Positions 21,390 through 30,294 of a stretch of DNA of 64,000 nucleotides are shown one piece after another (positions within the stretch are counted from its first letter, which is position 1; each line of letters starts with the position of its first letter). The notes under the pieces were generated by a model that did not search any database, was not told the origin of the DNA, and saw only the letters and a list, made by a program, of their open reading frames with translations. The stretch lies in NCBI RefSeq assembly GCF_017306545.1, contig NZ_JAFKID010000007.1, forward strand, positions 62,001 through 126,000, written 5' to 3'. Origin of the DNA: Mesorhizobium sp. GTDB lineage: Bacteria > Pseudomonadota > Alphaproteobacteria > Rhizobiales > Rhizobiaceae. Both the position numbers and the translations under genes were made by a program.

Positions 21390-21791
21390 ATGGCCCTGTT
21401 TGGCGCTCGCGCGACGAAGCCCTTCCGAACCCGCGATCCCAGGCGCGACCGCGAGACGGATGCGGCGCGCGCCGGGCGTTTGCGGGCTTTTCTGGACGAA
21501 ATGCGCCTCGAAATCGAGCACGAGCGCGACGGTCTGCGCGGCCGCTATGAAAGCGTGACGGCGCGTGCTGCCTTCTCGCAGCAGGCGCTCGACCACGACG
21601 AGGCGGGGCCGGACATGGCCTCGTCGGTCGACGAACTCACCCGCACGATGATCGACTATACGCGGCGGCTCGACGCGCTGGAGGCGCAGGCGGCTTTCGT
21701 GAACGAACTGTGCGAGCGGGCCGCGCCGTTTCCCCAGCAAACGGAAGAGGTCGCGGCTCCGGCCGCCGTTTCGGCCCAGCCATCGGCTTAA
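21390..21791 (+). CDS. Conserved-looking hypothetical protein inside the exo cluster
   Basis: 133-residue soluble protein, not recognised. It is highly charged and predicted mostly helical: FLDEMRLEIEHERDGLRGRY, then ALDHDEAGPDMASSVDELTR and YTRRLDALEAQAAFVNELCE, suggesting a coiled coil between about residues 30 and 110, then an Ala/Pro/Gln tail. No signal peptide or membrane segment. The start has AAGGAG 9 bases upstream and codon use resembles its neighbours, so it is probably real. It is divergent from exoW and followed by exoK on the same strand after 144 bases. No counterpart is known to me in the S. meliloti exo cluster. Confidence 0.65.
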   Translation: MALFGARATKPFRTRDPRRDRETDAARAGRLRAFLDEMRLEIEHERDGLRGRYESVTARAAFSQQALDHDEAGPDMASSVDELTRTMIDYTRRLDALEAQAAFVNELCERAAPFPQQTEEVAAPAAVSAQPSA

Positions 21792-21935
21792 CGCCGATCA
21801 TAAAAAGTGACCGTGCGGGGCCCGGCGAAAGCGGCTGCGCGTCACATTCTCATCCTTCGACGGCCTTATGTGCAGCGCAACGTTTGCTTGAACGGAGCGC
21901 CGAGGGGAGGCGGCGCCGCAACGAAAGGCAGAAGG

Positions 21936-22760
21936 ATGACCATGCCTCTGAGGTTTCCGATTCGCGACTTTGCCGGGCTGGCCACGTGGCTGGCCATCGG
22001 GTTCGTGGCGGCCGCGGCCGGCGGGCCTGTCGCTGCCCAGGCGGGGACCGCGACGGGCAAGTCCTTCGTCGAGAATTTCGACAAATTCGACCCAAGCCGC
22101 TGGTACGTTTCAGACGGCTGGGCGAACGGCGACCACCAGAACTGCACCTGGTCGAAGAAGCAGGTCAGCGTTGCCGACGGCCATCTGAGGCTCGGTTTCG
22201 TCAAGGAGAAAACCAAGGATCGGAACTACGCCTGCGGCGAGGTGCAGACCTTCAAGCGCTTCGGTTACGGCACCTTCGAGGCGCGCATGAAGGCGGTGGC
22301 CGGCTCCGGTCTCAACACCGGCTTCTTCTCCTTCATCGGTCCGGTCCACAAGCAGCCGCACGACGAGATCGATTTCGAGGTGCTCGGCAAAGACCCGTCG
22401 AAAGTCCAGATCAACCGTTTCGTCGACGGCAAGAGCCTCGGCCCGGCCAAGCTGGTGGACGTTCCGGGCGGCGCCGCCAAGGATTTCCACGACTATGCCT
22501 TCGTCTGGCAGAAGGACCGCATCGCCTGGTATGTCGACGGCAAGCTCGTCGGCGAGGTGACCGATCCCGACAAGCTGCCCAGCCATCCGGCCAAGATTTA
22601 TCTGAGCATCTGGGGCAGCGACACGCTGACTCAGTGGATGGGCGCGTTTTCAGACCCCGGCCAGCCGATTGCCGCGGAGGTGGACCGCGTCGCCTTCACG
22701 GCCGAAGGCGACAAGTGCCAGTTCCCCGAATCCGTCGTCTGCAAGACGCGGTCGCAGTAA
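21936..22760 (+). CDS. exoK: Endo-beta-1,3-1,4-glycanase ExoK (GH16)
   Basis: 274-residue secreted glycoside hydrolase family 16 enzyme. A signal peptide (about 1-35, WLAIGFVAAAAGGPVAAQAG) precedes the jelly-roll domain; the catalytic signature is HDEIDFEVLG at about 140-149, with the two Glu and the Asp of the E-I-D-x-E motif. Aromatic substrate-cleft residues (FDPSRWYVSDGWANGDHQNC) are present. ExoK cleaves nascent succinoglycan to lower molecular weight in S. meliloti. The start at 21936 follows AAGGCAGAAGG and is preferred to 21807, which would bury the signal peptide. exoL starts 10 bases after the stop. Confidence 0.92.
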   Translation: MTMPLRFPIRDFAGLATWLAIGFVAAAAGGPVAAQAGTATGKSFVENFDKFDPSRWYVSDGWANGDHQNCTWSKKQVSVADGHLRLGFVKEKTKDRNYACGEVQTFKRFGYGTFEARMKAVAGSGLNTGFFSFIGPVHKQPHDEIDFEVLGKDPSKVQINRFVDGKSLGPAKLVDVPGGAAKDFHDYAFVWQKDRIAWYVDGKLVGEVTDPDKLPSHPAKIYLSIWGSDTLTQWMGAFSDPGQPIAAEVDRVAFTAEGDKCQFPESVVCKTRSQ

Positions 22761-22770
22761 GGGCCGGCCG

Positions 22771-23943
22771 ATGCTGCGCATCCTCTATCTGGTCCACAAC
22801 CTGGCCGATCCGGCCGCGCACCGCCGCGTGACGATGCTGGAAGCGGGTGGCGCCTCGGTGACGATGGCCGGCTTCCGGCGTGGTGCTGCGCCGCAGCGTG
22901 GCGACGGCGAGCCGACGATCGAACTCGGTCGAACCGAGGACGGCCGGTTCACCCAGCGGCTGGCTTCGGTGGCGTCGGCCGCCGTCTCGCTGGCAGGCAA
23001 GCTTCGGCATGTTTCCCGGCCCGACGTCATCATCGGCCGCAACCTCGAAATGCTGGCGCTCGCCAACCGGGCGCGGGCGATCTTCGGCGGTGCTGTTCCG
23101 CTCGTCTACGAGTGCCTCGACATTCACCGCCTGCTGCTCGACGCCGGGCCGGTCGGCAAGGCGATGCGGGCAGCCGAGCGGCGGTTCGGCCGTGATGCGG
23201 CGCTGCTGATCACCAGTTCGCCGGCTTTCGTACACGCATATTTTTCCCGGTTCGGGCAGTCGGCCGCGCCGATCATGCTGCTACCGAACAAGGTGCTGGA
23301 GCTGGATGCTTTGCCGGCTTCCAATCCGCAAGCCGGGCCGGATGCCGACGAGCCTTGGCGGATCGGCTGGTTCGGCGCGTTGCGCTGCGCCAAGTCGCTG
23401 GACCTGCTGGCGGCCTTCACGCGGCAGGCTGAAGGGCGTTTCGAGGTCGTGCTGCGCGGTCGTCCCGCCTATCGCGAATTCGCCGATTTCAACGGCTTCG
23501 TCGCGGCCGAACCGCATATCCATTTCGCCGGCCCCTATCGCAATCCGGACGATCTCGCCGCCATCTACGGTGCGGTGCATTTCTGCTGGGCGATCGACTT
23601 CTTCGAGGAGGGGCTGAATTCGGCCTGGCTGCTGCCCAATCGGCTCTACGAAGGTTGCCGCTACGGTGCGGTCCCAATCGCCATGCAAGGGACCGAGACG
23701 GCGCGCTTCCTTTCCGAACGGCGGATCGGCGTGCTGCTCGAAGACGCTTCCGTGGATGCGCTGGTAACGGCGCTGTCCGCGATGAACCGGGACAACTTTG
23801 AGGCCCTGCGCCGGCGGGTCGTCGGGCACGACAAAGCCGAATGGGTCGCCGGCATCGGCGACTGCCGCGCGCTGGTCGAGCGCCTGCAAGCGCTGGCCGG
23901 CTCGCGGACCGGCGGCGACATCCTGCTGGAGGCCGCGGCATGA
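22771..23943 (+). CDS. exoL: Glycosyltransferase, ExoL-like
   Basis: 390-residue GT-B-type glycosyltransferase. N-terminal MLRILYLVHNLADPAAHRRV, the middle WRIGWFGALRCAKSLDLLAAF, and the sugar-binding C-domain LLPNRLYEGCRYGAVPIAMQG are consistent with ExoL, which adds the third sugar (glucose) of the succinoglycan repeat unit. The gene lies between exoK and exoA as in S. meliloti. The start at 22771 gives the canonical N-terminus; the ribosome site is weak (AAGGGCCGG). Its stop overlaps the exoA start (ATGA at 23940). Confidence 0.85.
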   Translation: MLRILYLVHNLADPAAHRRVTMLEAGGASVTMAGFRRGAAPQRGDGEPTIELGRTEDGRFTQRLASVASAAVSLAGKLRHVSRPDVIIGRNLEMLALANRARAIFGGAVPLVYECLDIHRLLLDAGPVGKAMRAAERRFGRDAALLITSSPAFVHAYFSRFGQSAAPIMLLPNKVLELDALPASNPQAGPDADEPWRIGWFGALRCAKSLDLLAAFTRQAEGRFEVVLRGRPAYREFADFNGFVAAEPHIHFAGPYRNPDDLAAIYGAVHFCWAIDFFEEGLNSAWLLPNRLYEGCRYGAVPIAMQGTETARFLSERRIGVLLEDASVDALVTALSAMNRDNFEALRRRVVGHDKAEWVAGIGDCRALVERLQALAGSRTGGDILLEAAA

Positions 23944-24977
23944 CCAGCCAAACCGACGCCGAACCTTTGCACGCTGAAACCGCGCGCGCCGCGCCGGCCG
24001 GACGCTGCATGGCGGTCATCCCGTGCCTGAACGAGGCCGCCCATATCGGCGATCTCATCGCGCAGTTGATCGGCCCGGCGGACCGGCTGGACATGCTGAT
24101 CGTCGTCGCCGACGGCGGCAGCACGGACGGCACCCGGCGCATTGTCGAGGAAATCGCGGCGCTGGAACCGCGCGTCGCCCTGCTCGACAATCCTCGCAGA
24201 TTGCAGGCCGCCGCCGTCAATCTCGCCGTTGCGCGGTACGGCGATGCGTTCGCCCGCTTCATCCGTATCGACGCGCATGGCGGCTATCCGGCCGACTATT
24301 GCGAAAGGCTGATCGAGGAAGCCGACGCGACGGGTGCGGATTCAGTGGTCGTGTCCATGCTCACGCAAGGGGTCGGCCCCTTTCAGCGGGCGACAGCGAC
24401 GGCGCAAAATTCCAAGCTCGGCAATGGCGGTTCGCCGCATCGCGAGGGCGCCAGGGGCCATTGGACCGATCACGGCCATCACGCGCTGATGAGCGTGGCG
24501 GCGTTCCGCGCCGTCGGCGGCTACGACGAATCCTTCAGTCACAACGAGGACGCCGAGCTCGACTTTCGGCTCCGGGCCGCCGGCTATCGCATCTGGATGA
24601 CCGACAAGACGGTCATGATCTATTATCCACGCGCGTCGGTCGGCAGCCTGTTCCGGCAATATCTCGGCTACGGCCGCGGCCGGGCGAAAAACATCCTCAA
24701 GCATCACGCCATGCCGAAGCTCAGGCAGATGGTGCCGCTGATGGTGCTGCCGGTGGTGGCCGGCGCGCTGCTCGCCGTCTTCAGCCTTTCGGCGCTGATC
24801 CCGATGGGCCTGTGGGTGGCGACGTGCCTCGGCTACGGCGTCTGGCTGGCGCTGGCCGAGCGCAACCCCTACGGCCCGCTCGCCGGCGTCTCGGCGATGG
24901 TCATGCACTTCGCCTGGTCGGCCGGCTTCTGGATGCAGCTTGCCCTTTCCTGGAAACGGAGGGCGGAAGCGCCATGA
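23940..24977 (+). CDS. exoA: Membrane-anchored glycosyltransferase ExoA
   Basis: 345-residue family 2 glycosyltransferase with C-terminal membrane spans. CMAVIPCLNEAAHIGDLIAQ, VVADGGSTDGTRRI, FIRIDAHGGYP (DxD variant), HNEDAELDFRLRAAGYRIWM and the Q-x-x-R-W-like RQYLGYGRGR are seen in order; spans lie at about 275-295, 298-315 and 322-340. ExoA adds the second sugar (beta-1,3-glucose) onto the galactosyl lipid. It overlaps exoL and exoM by 4 bases each (ATGA junctions), implying coupled translation. Confidence 0.88.
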   Translation: MTSQTDAEPLHAETARAAPAGRCMAVIPCLNEAAHIGDLIAQLIGPADRLDMLIVVADGGSTDGTRRIVEEIAALEPRVALLDNPRRLQAAAVNLAVARYGDAFARFIRIDAHGGYPADYCERLIEEADATGADSVVVSMLTQGVGPFQRATATAQNSKLGNGGSPHREGARGHWTDHGHHALMSVAAFRAVGGYDESFSHNEDAELDFRLRAAGYRIWMTDKTVMIYYPRASVGSLFRQYLGYGRGRAKNILKHHAMPKLRQMVPLMVLPVVAGALLAVFSLSALIPMGLWVATCLGYGVWLALAERNPYGPLAGVSAMVMHFAWSAGFWMQLALSWKRRAEAP

Positions 24978-25960
24978 CCGTGCGCATCGATATCGGCATT
25001 TGTACCTTCCGCCGCCCGCAGGTCGAGCAGACGCTGCGCTCCCTTGGCTGCCTGCATGTGCCGGCAGGCGTGGCGCTGCGCGTCATCGTCGCCGACAACG
25101 ACGCCGCGCCGAGCGCGCGCGCGCTGATCTATGCGTTGGCCACCGGCCTGCCGTTCGAGATCTGCTATGTTCATTGCCCGGCATTCAACATCTCAATCGC
25201 CCGCAACGCCTGCCTGGAGGCGGCCGGCGGCGATTTCCTGATCTTCATGGACGACGACCAGGAGGTCGTGTCGGGCGACTGGCTGACGGAGTTCCTGTCG
25301 GTGGCCAACGCCACGCGCGCCGACGCCGTGCTCGGGCCAGTGCTTGCCGTTTATGACGAAGACGCGCCGCGCTGGATGCGCGACGGCGATTTCCATTCGA
25401 CCCGTCCGGTCGTCGCCGACGGCAAGATCCGCACCGGCTATTGCGGCAACACGCTGCTGCGCCTGTCGTCCGCCGTCGTCGCTGGTCGGCGGTTCAGCCT
25501 GGCGCTCGGCCGCAGCGGCGGCGAGGACACCGATTATTTCACCAGGCTCCATCGGGCCGGCGGGCGCATCGCCTATGCGCCGGGCGCGGCTGCGCGAGAG
25601 CCGGTGCCTGCGTCGCGCGCCAGCTTCACCTGGCTGGTGAAACGACGCTTCCGCAGCGGCCAGACGCATGGCCGCCTGGTGGGCGAGGGGACGACGCGGT
25701 TGGCCCTCGCCCGCGCCTGCCTGCTGGCGGCGGCCAAGGCCGGCTATTGTTTCGGCAGCGCCGGGGTCAGCGCATTTTCCGCGGTCCGCCGCAACCATTC
25801 TGCCCTGCGCGGCGTTCTGCATGCCGGCGCGGTCGCCGGCCTGCTGGGCGTCGGTGAAATCCGGCAATATGGCGAGGCCGCTCCGCTGGATACCCCGATG
25901 GATGACCGTGTGAAAAGCCCGATGGACGGCCGAGTGGAAGGCGAGCGCCATGCAGCCTGA
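24974..25960 (+). CDS. exoM: Family 2 glycosyltransferase, ExoM-like
   Basis: 328-residue GT-A glycosyltransferase: IDIGICTFRRPQVEQTLRSL, VIVADNDAAPSARALIYAL, HCPAFNISIARNACLEAAGG, IFMDDDQEVVSGDWL (about 86-100) and SGGEDTDYFTRLHRAGGRI. These are close to the features of ExoM, which adds the fourth sugar, a beta-1,4-glucose. The C-terminus carries two near-copies of P-M-D-x-R-V (about 306-321), a small internal duplication not needed for catalysis. ATGA overlap with exoA and an 11-base overlap with exoO. Confidence 0.83.
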   Translation: MTVRIDIGICTFRRPQVEQTLRSLGCLHVPAGVALRVIVADNDAAPSARALIYALATGLPFEICYVHCPAFNISIARNACLEAAGGDFLIFMDDDQEVVSGDWLTEFLSVANATRADAVLGPVLAVYDEDAPRWMRDGDFHSTRPVVADGKIRTGYCGNTLLRLSSAVVAGRRFSLALGRSGGEDTDYFTRLHRAGGRIAYAPGAAAREPVPASRASFTWLVKRRFRSGQTHGRLVGEGTTRLALARACLLAAAKAGYCFGSAGVSAFSAVRRNHSALRGVLHAGAVAGLLGVGEIRQYGEAAPLDTPMDDRVKSPMDGRVEGERHAA

Positions 25961-26885
25961 CGTTTCCGTCCTCATCGCCGCCTTCAACGCCGAAGGGTCG
26001 ATCCGCCGTGCCATCGACAGCGCGCTGGCGCAGCGCGGCGTCGCGGTCGAGGTGGTGGTCGCCGACGACTGCTCGAGCGACCGCACGGTGGAGGTCGCCG
26101 CCAGCTATCCGAAGGACCGTGTGCGCGTGGTCGAGCTGGACGAAAACCGCGGGCCGGGCGGCGCGCGCAATGTCGGGCTGGCGGTGGCGTCCGGCCGCTG
26201 GGTGGCGGTGCTGGACGCCGACGACACGATGCACCCAGAACGGCTGGCGCGCATGATCGGCCGGGCCGAGGCGGCGGGCGCCGAGATCGCCGTCGACAAT
26301 CTCGAAGTCGTGCGCGAGAACGGCGGCGGCGAACCGATGTTCGCGCCGGAGCATCTTGAGGCGCTGCCGCGCCTGTCGCTGGCGGAGCTGATCGGCACCA
26401 GCTTGCTGTTCGAAAGCACCTTCTCCTACGGCTACATGAAGCCGATGTTCGAGCGGCGTTTCCTCGACGCGGCCGGGCTGGGCTACGACGAGACGCTGCG
26501 CATCGGCGAGGATTACATCTTCCTCGCTTCGGCGCTGGCGCGCGGCGGACGCTGCGTGGTCGAGCCGGGCACCTTCTACCGCTACCACCTCCGTGCGGGT
26601 TCGATCTCGCGCGTGCTCGACCTTTCCCATGTCGAGGCGATGCTGCGCGCAGACGCAACCTTCCTGCGCCTCCACGATCTCGATCCGGAGGCGCTGGCGG
26701 CGCAGGCGCGCCGCACCCGCAGCCTGTGTCAAGGCGCGTCCTTTCTTGCACTGGTCCGCCATCTCAAGCAGCGCGCGCCGCTGAAGGCGGCGGGCGTTGC
26801 GCTGCGCGACCCGGCGGCGCTGCGCCATCTCAGGATGCCGATCGCGGCCAGGCTGCGGCGGTTGTCGACGGCGGGAGCCGATTGA
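25950..26885 (+). CDS. exoO: Family 2 glycosyltransferase, ExoO-like
   Basis: 311-residue GT-A glycosyltransferase. Motifs: [70 protein letters not shown] (DxD, about 88-101) and [18 protein letters not shown] near residue 187. ExoO adds the fifth sugar (beta-1,6-glucose) in S. meliloti; order exoM-exoO-exoN is kept here. It begins inside the last codons of exoM, and its product resembles the one coded by exoU above, so the two may be ancient paralogues. Confidence 0.82.
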   Translation: MQPDVSVLIAAFNAEGSIRRAIDSALAQRGVAVEVVVADDCSSDRTVEVAASYPKDRVRVVELDENRGPGGARNVGLAVASGRWVAVLDADDTMHPERLARMIGRAEAAGAEIAVDNLEVVRENGGGEPMFAPEHLEALPRLSLAELIGTSLLFESTFSYGYMKPMFERRFLDAAGLGYDETLRIGEDYIFLASALARGGRCVVEPGTFYRYHLRAGSISRVLDLSHVEAMLRADATFLRLHDLDPEALAAQARRTRSLCQGASFLALVRHLKQRAPLKAAGVALRDPAALRHLRMPIAARLRRLSTAGAD

Positions 26886-26926
26886 AGATTCGAGTTTGGC
26901 GGGGGTGCCAACCGAACAGGGATGTG

Positions 26927-27823
26927 ATGAAAAAAGTCAGAAAAGCAGTGATACCTGTCGCCGGCCTCGGCACGCGCTTCCTGCCCGCCACCAAGGCGAT
27001 GCCCAAGGAGATGCTGACGATCGTCGATCGTCCCGTCGTGCAATACGCCGTCGATGAGGCGTTGGAGGCGGGCATCGAGCACATCGTCTTCGTCACCGGC
27101 CGCAACAAGCACATCATCGAGGACTATTTCGACATCCAGCCGGAACTGCTCGACACGCTCGCCCGCTCGGGCAAGACGGACCAGCTTTCCACGCTCGACC
27201 GCATGCAGCCGCAGGCGGGCGCCATCTCGTTCACCCGCCAACAGGCGCCGCACGGCCTCGGCCATGCCGTCTGGTGCGCCCGCGACGTCATCGGCGACGA
27301 GCCGTTTGCGCTGCTTCTGCCCGACATGGTGTCGTTCGGCGAACGCGGCTGTCTCTCGGGGGTGATCGATCTCTATGAGCGGACCGGCGGCAATGTCGTG
27401 GCGGTGGAACAGTGCGATCCGCTCGATACCGGCCGCTACGGCATCGTCGGCAAGGGGCCGGGTGTCGGCAAGGGCTTTTCCATCACCAGCATGGTCGAGA
27501 AGCCGGAACCGTCCGCAGCCCCTTCCAATTTCTACATCAACGGCCGCTATGTGCTGCAACCGGAAATCTTCGACCTGCTCGACAACCAGGAGCGCGGCGC
27601 CGGCGGCGAAATCCAGCTGACGGACGCGATGCTGCGGCTCTCGGCCGCGCAGGATTTCTTCGCCAGCCCGTTCGAGGGCCGCATGTTCGACTGCGGTTCG
27701 AAGGATGGCTTCATCCAGGCCAATGTCGCCTTCGCGCTGGCGCGTCCCGATATCCGCGACCTGGTGCTGGAGCCGATCGAGGCGATCATCGCCAGCCAGG
27801 CGCGCCGCAGCGAAGCGGCCTGA
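26927..27823 (+). CDS. exoN: UTP-glucose-1-phosphate uridylyltransferase ExoN
   Basis: 298-residue nucleotidyltransferase making UDP-glucose, the donor for most sugars of the repeat unit. The signature [17 protein letters not shown] is at residues 13-29; [28 protein letters not shown] and [12 protein letters not shown] follow as in GalU enzymes. An organism may also have a separate galU, but exo cluster position supports exoN. The start at 26927 gives [13 protein letters not shown]; the upstream site AGGGATG is weak. A stem-loop lies between this gene and exoP. Confidence 0.9.
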   Translation: MKKVRKAVIPVAGLGTRFLPATKAMPKEMLTIVDRPVVQYAVDEALEAGIEHIVFVTGRNKHIIEDYFDIQPELLDTLARSGKTDQLSTLDRMQPQAGAISFTRQQAPHGLGHAVWCARDVIGDEPFALLLPDMVSFGERGCLSGVIDLYERTGGNVVAVEQCDPLDTGRYGIVGKGPGVGKGFSITSMVEKPEPSAAPSNFYINGRYVLQPEIFDLLDNQERGAGGEIQLTDAMLRLSAAQDFFASPFEGRMFDCGSKDGFIQANVAFALARPDIRDLVLEPIEAIIASQARRSEAA

Positions 27824-27837
27824 CCGAACCGACCATC

Positions 27838-27879
27838 GCCACGGCCAGGGCCGAGGGGCTGTCCCCTTGGGGCCGTGGC
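27838..27879 (+). other. Two-part stem-loop between exoN and exoP
   Basis: GCCACGGCC (27838-27846) pairs with GGCCGTGGC (27871-27879), enclosing a second stem AGGGG/CCCCT (27854-27858 with 27863-27867). There is no T-run, so it may be an intercistronic RNA-processing or stability element rather than a terminator. exoP starts 35 bases later. Confidence 0.5.
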
Positions 27880-27913
27880 CGTCATTTCCGACCGACGACC
27901 GGATCGACAAGCC

Positions 27914-30271
27914 ATGAACCATGGACGTTTTCCCTTGAGCAAGCCAGTTCCCGTACCTTCGGACGAGACGGACGGCTTCATCGACCTCGACCGGCTGCTG
28001 GCAGCCGCAAAGCGGCAGATGAAGGTGGTGGCGCTGTTCGGCGTGGCGGGCCTTGCGCTCGGCGTCGTCTATATCGTGTTCACGCCGCCGGTCTACACGG
28101 CCTCCACCAACATCCTGCTCGACGACAGCCTGACGAAGTTCGCCGAGGACAAGCCGACATCGCAACCGGCCGCCCAAGCGGAATCGATGGTGCTGAGCGA
28201 GGTGGAGATCCTGAAGTCCGCGCAGTTGGCGCGCGCCGTGGTCAAGGCGCAGAATCTCCAGGACAACGATGCCTTTCTCAATCCGCCGGTTTCTCCCATC
28301 GCCTGGGTGAAATCGACGGTCAAAAGCGTGCTCCGCGTCTTCACCAGCCAGCCGCCCTCCACCGGGTCGGTCGAGGATGCCAAGATCGGCAAGGCGATGG
28401 CGGTCCTTCAGCAGAACCTCGACGCCCAGCGGGTCGGCCGCTCATACGTCATTTCGCTGTCCTATTCCGACAACGATCCGAAGCTGGCGGGGGCGATTAC
28501 GCGCGCCTATGCCGACGCCTACCTGTCGGATCATCTCGACGCCAATTTCGACGCCACGCAGCGCGCCACCGTCTGGCTGCAAGGCCGGCTGGACGACCTG
28601 CGCCAGCGCTCGCAGGACGCGGCGCTCGAGGTCGAAACATACCGCGCCGCCCATGGCCTGACGGCGGCCAGCGGCGAACTGGTGTCGGACCAGCAGCTTT
28701 CCGACCTCAACAAGCAGCTCATTCTGGCGCAGGCCGACACCGCCAACGCCCTGGCGCGCTACAACCAGTTCAAGTCGATCGTCGAGAGCGGGCCGGAAAA
28801 CGCCGTCAAGAACGCCACCGTGCCGATCGAGAAGGGCAGCAGCGGCACCAACACGGCGCTGCTGACCGATCTCAGGACCCGCTATCTCGGCATGGCCAAG
28901 CGCGAGCAGGATATCTCCGCCCGCTTCGGCGAGGACCACCCGCAGGCGGTGGCGCTGCGGCGCGAAGAGGCCGACGTGGCGAAGCAGATGTTCGGGGAAC
29001 TCACCCGGCTCACCGAAAGCTATCGCAACGAATACGAAGTGGCGAAGTCGCGCGAGGCGTCGCTGCGCACCAATGTCGGCGAACTCTCCGACCAGAGTTC
29101 CAAGTCCGGCCAGTCGGGCGTCGAATTGCGCGCGCTGGAACAGAAGGCGCAGGCGCTCGCCACGCTCTACCAGTCCTTCCTCGGACGCTACGCGGAAGCC
29201 TCGCAGCAGCGCTCCTTCCCGATCGCGCAGGCACGCGTGATCTCACTGGCCGGCGACCCGACCGTCGCGTCGAGCCCGCGCAAGACCATGACGCTCGCCT
29301 TGTCGCTGGTGCTCGGCTTGTTCGCCGGGGCGGGAGCGGGCGCCTTGCGCGAATTCCGCGAGCGCTTCTTCCGCACGGCGGAAGACGTGCAGAATTCGCT
29401 CGACGTCAAGTTCCTCGGCTACCTGCCGGTCGTCGGCCCTTCGTTCCGCAGCAAGGGCGCCGCGAACGGCGCCGGCGGCGCGGGTCAGGCGCAACCGCGC
29501 GAAACCACCATCCCGCGCATCCTGCGTGTCGCCATCAATGCGCCGGCTTCGTCCTTCGCAGAGACGCTACGCAACGTGAAGCTCGCCGGAAACGTGGTGC
29601 TGCAACGCAACCCCTGCAAGGTCATCGGCTTCGTTTCGGTGTTGCCGCATGAGGGCAAGACCACGGTGGCGGCCAATTTTGCCGGCCTTTTGGCCGCGAA
29701 CGGCGCCAGGACGTTGCTGATCGACGGCGACCTCAGGAATCCCGGCCTCAGCCGCAGCCTGCCGCTGATCCCGGAAAAGGGGCTGGTGGAAGCCGTGGTC
29801 GGCGGCGAGGAGCGCTGGCAGAACACGCTGCTGGTCGACCGCAAGACGCGGCTCGCCATCCTGCCGACGGTGATCCGCGGGCGGCTGCCGCATACCGGCG
29901 AGCTGATTTCGGGGCCGGGCATGCGCGAACTGATCGAATCGGCGCGGCAGACCTTCGACTACATCGTCGTCGACCTGCCGCCGTTCGGACCGGTGGTCGA
30001 TGCCAAGGCGTTCGCGCCGATGGCCGACGGCTTCGTGCTGGTGGCCGAATGGGGCGCGACGCCGCGTGCGCTCGTGCGCTCGGCCTTGCAGGCCGAACCG
30101 CAGATCGCCGCCAAGACGCTCGGCCTCGTCCTCAACAAGACCGACATCAAGCAGCTGTCGCGCTATGGCCTGTTCGGCAGCGCCGAGCAATATCTCGACC
30201 GCTACGCCTCCTATTATGTCGAGCAGGCGCCGGCGCCCGACAGGCCGGCCGACCGGATGGAGCCGGCGTGA
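27914..30271 (+). CDS. exoP: Polysaccharide co-polymerase / BY-kinase ExoP
   Basis: 785-residue Wzz-type chain-length regulator fused to a cytoplasmic tyrosine kinase. TM1 is at about 38-56; a periplasmic domain with coiled coil follows to about 450; a proline-containing segment DPTVASSPRKTM precedes TM2 (about 457-480). The kinase part has Walker A VLPHEGKTT (about 575), Walker A' LLIDGDLRNPG (about 601) and Walker B YIVVDLPP (about 683). The C-terminal tail holds five tyrosines (RYGLFGSAEQYLDRYASYY), the likely autophosphorylation cluster. Controls high- versus low-molecular-weight succinoglycan. The ATG at 27914 gives the length expected for ExoP; a GTG at 27875 would add 13 residues. Confidence 0.93.
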   Translation: MNHGRFPLSKPVPVPSDETDGFIDLDRLLAAAKRQMKVVALFGVAGLALGVVYIVFTPPVYTASTNILLDDSLTKFAEDKPTSQPAAQAESMVLSEVEILKSAQLARAVVKAQNLQDNDAFLNPPVSPIAWVKSTVKSVLRVFTSQPPSTGSVEDAKIGKAMAVLQQNLDAQRVGRSYVISLSYSDNDPKLAGAITRAYADAYLSDHLDANFDATQRATVWLQGRLDDLRQRSQDAALEVETYRAAHGLTAASGELVSDQQLSDLNKQLILAQADTANALARYNQFKSIVESGPENAVKNATVPIEKGSSGTNTALLTDLRTRYLGMAKREQDISARFGEDHPQAVALRREEADVAKQMFGELTRLTESYRNEYEVAKSREASLRTNVGELSDQSSKSGQSGVELRALEQKAQALATLYQSFLGRYAEASQQRSFPIAQARVISLAGDPTVASSPRKTMTLALSLVLGLFAGAGAGALREFRERFFRTAEDVQNSLDVKFLGYLPVVGPSFRSKGAANGAGGAGQAQPRETTIPRILRVAINAPASSFAETLRNVKLAGNVVLQRNPCKVIGFVSVLPHEGKTTVAANFAGLLAANGARTLLIDGDLRNPGLSRSLPLIPEKGLVEAVVGGEERWQNTLLVDRKTRLAILPTVIRGRLPHTGELISGPGMRELIESARQTFDYIVVDLPPFGPVVDAKAFAPMADGFVLVAEWGATPRALVRSALQAEPQIAAKTLGLVLNKTDIKQLSRYGLFGSAEQYLDRYASYYVEQAPAPDRPADRMEPA

Positions 30272-30294
30272 TGGCGCGGCCGCTTCCTCAAGGG

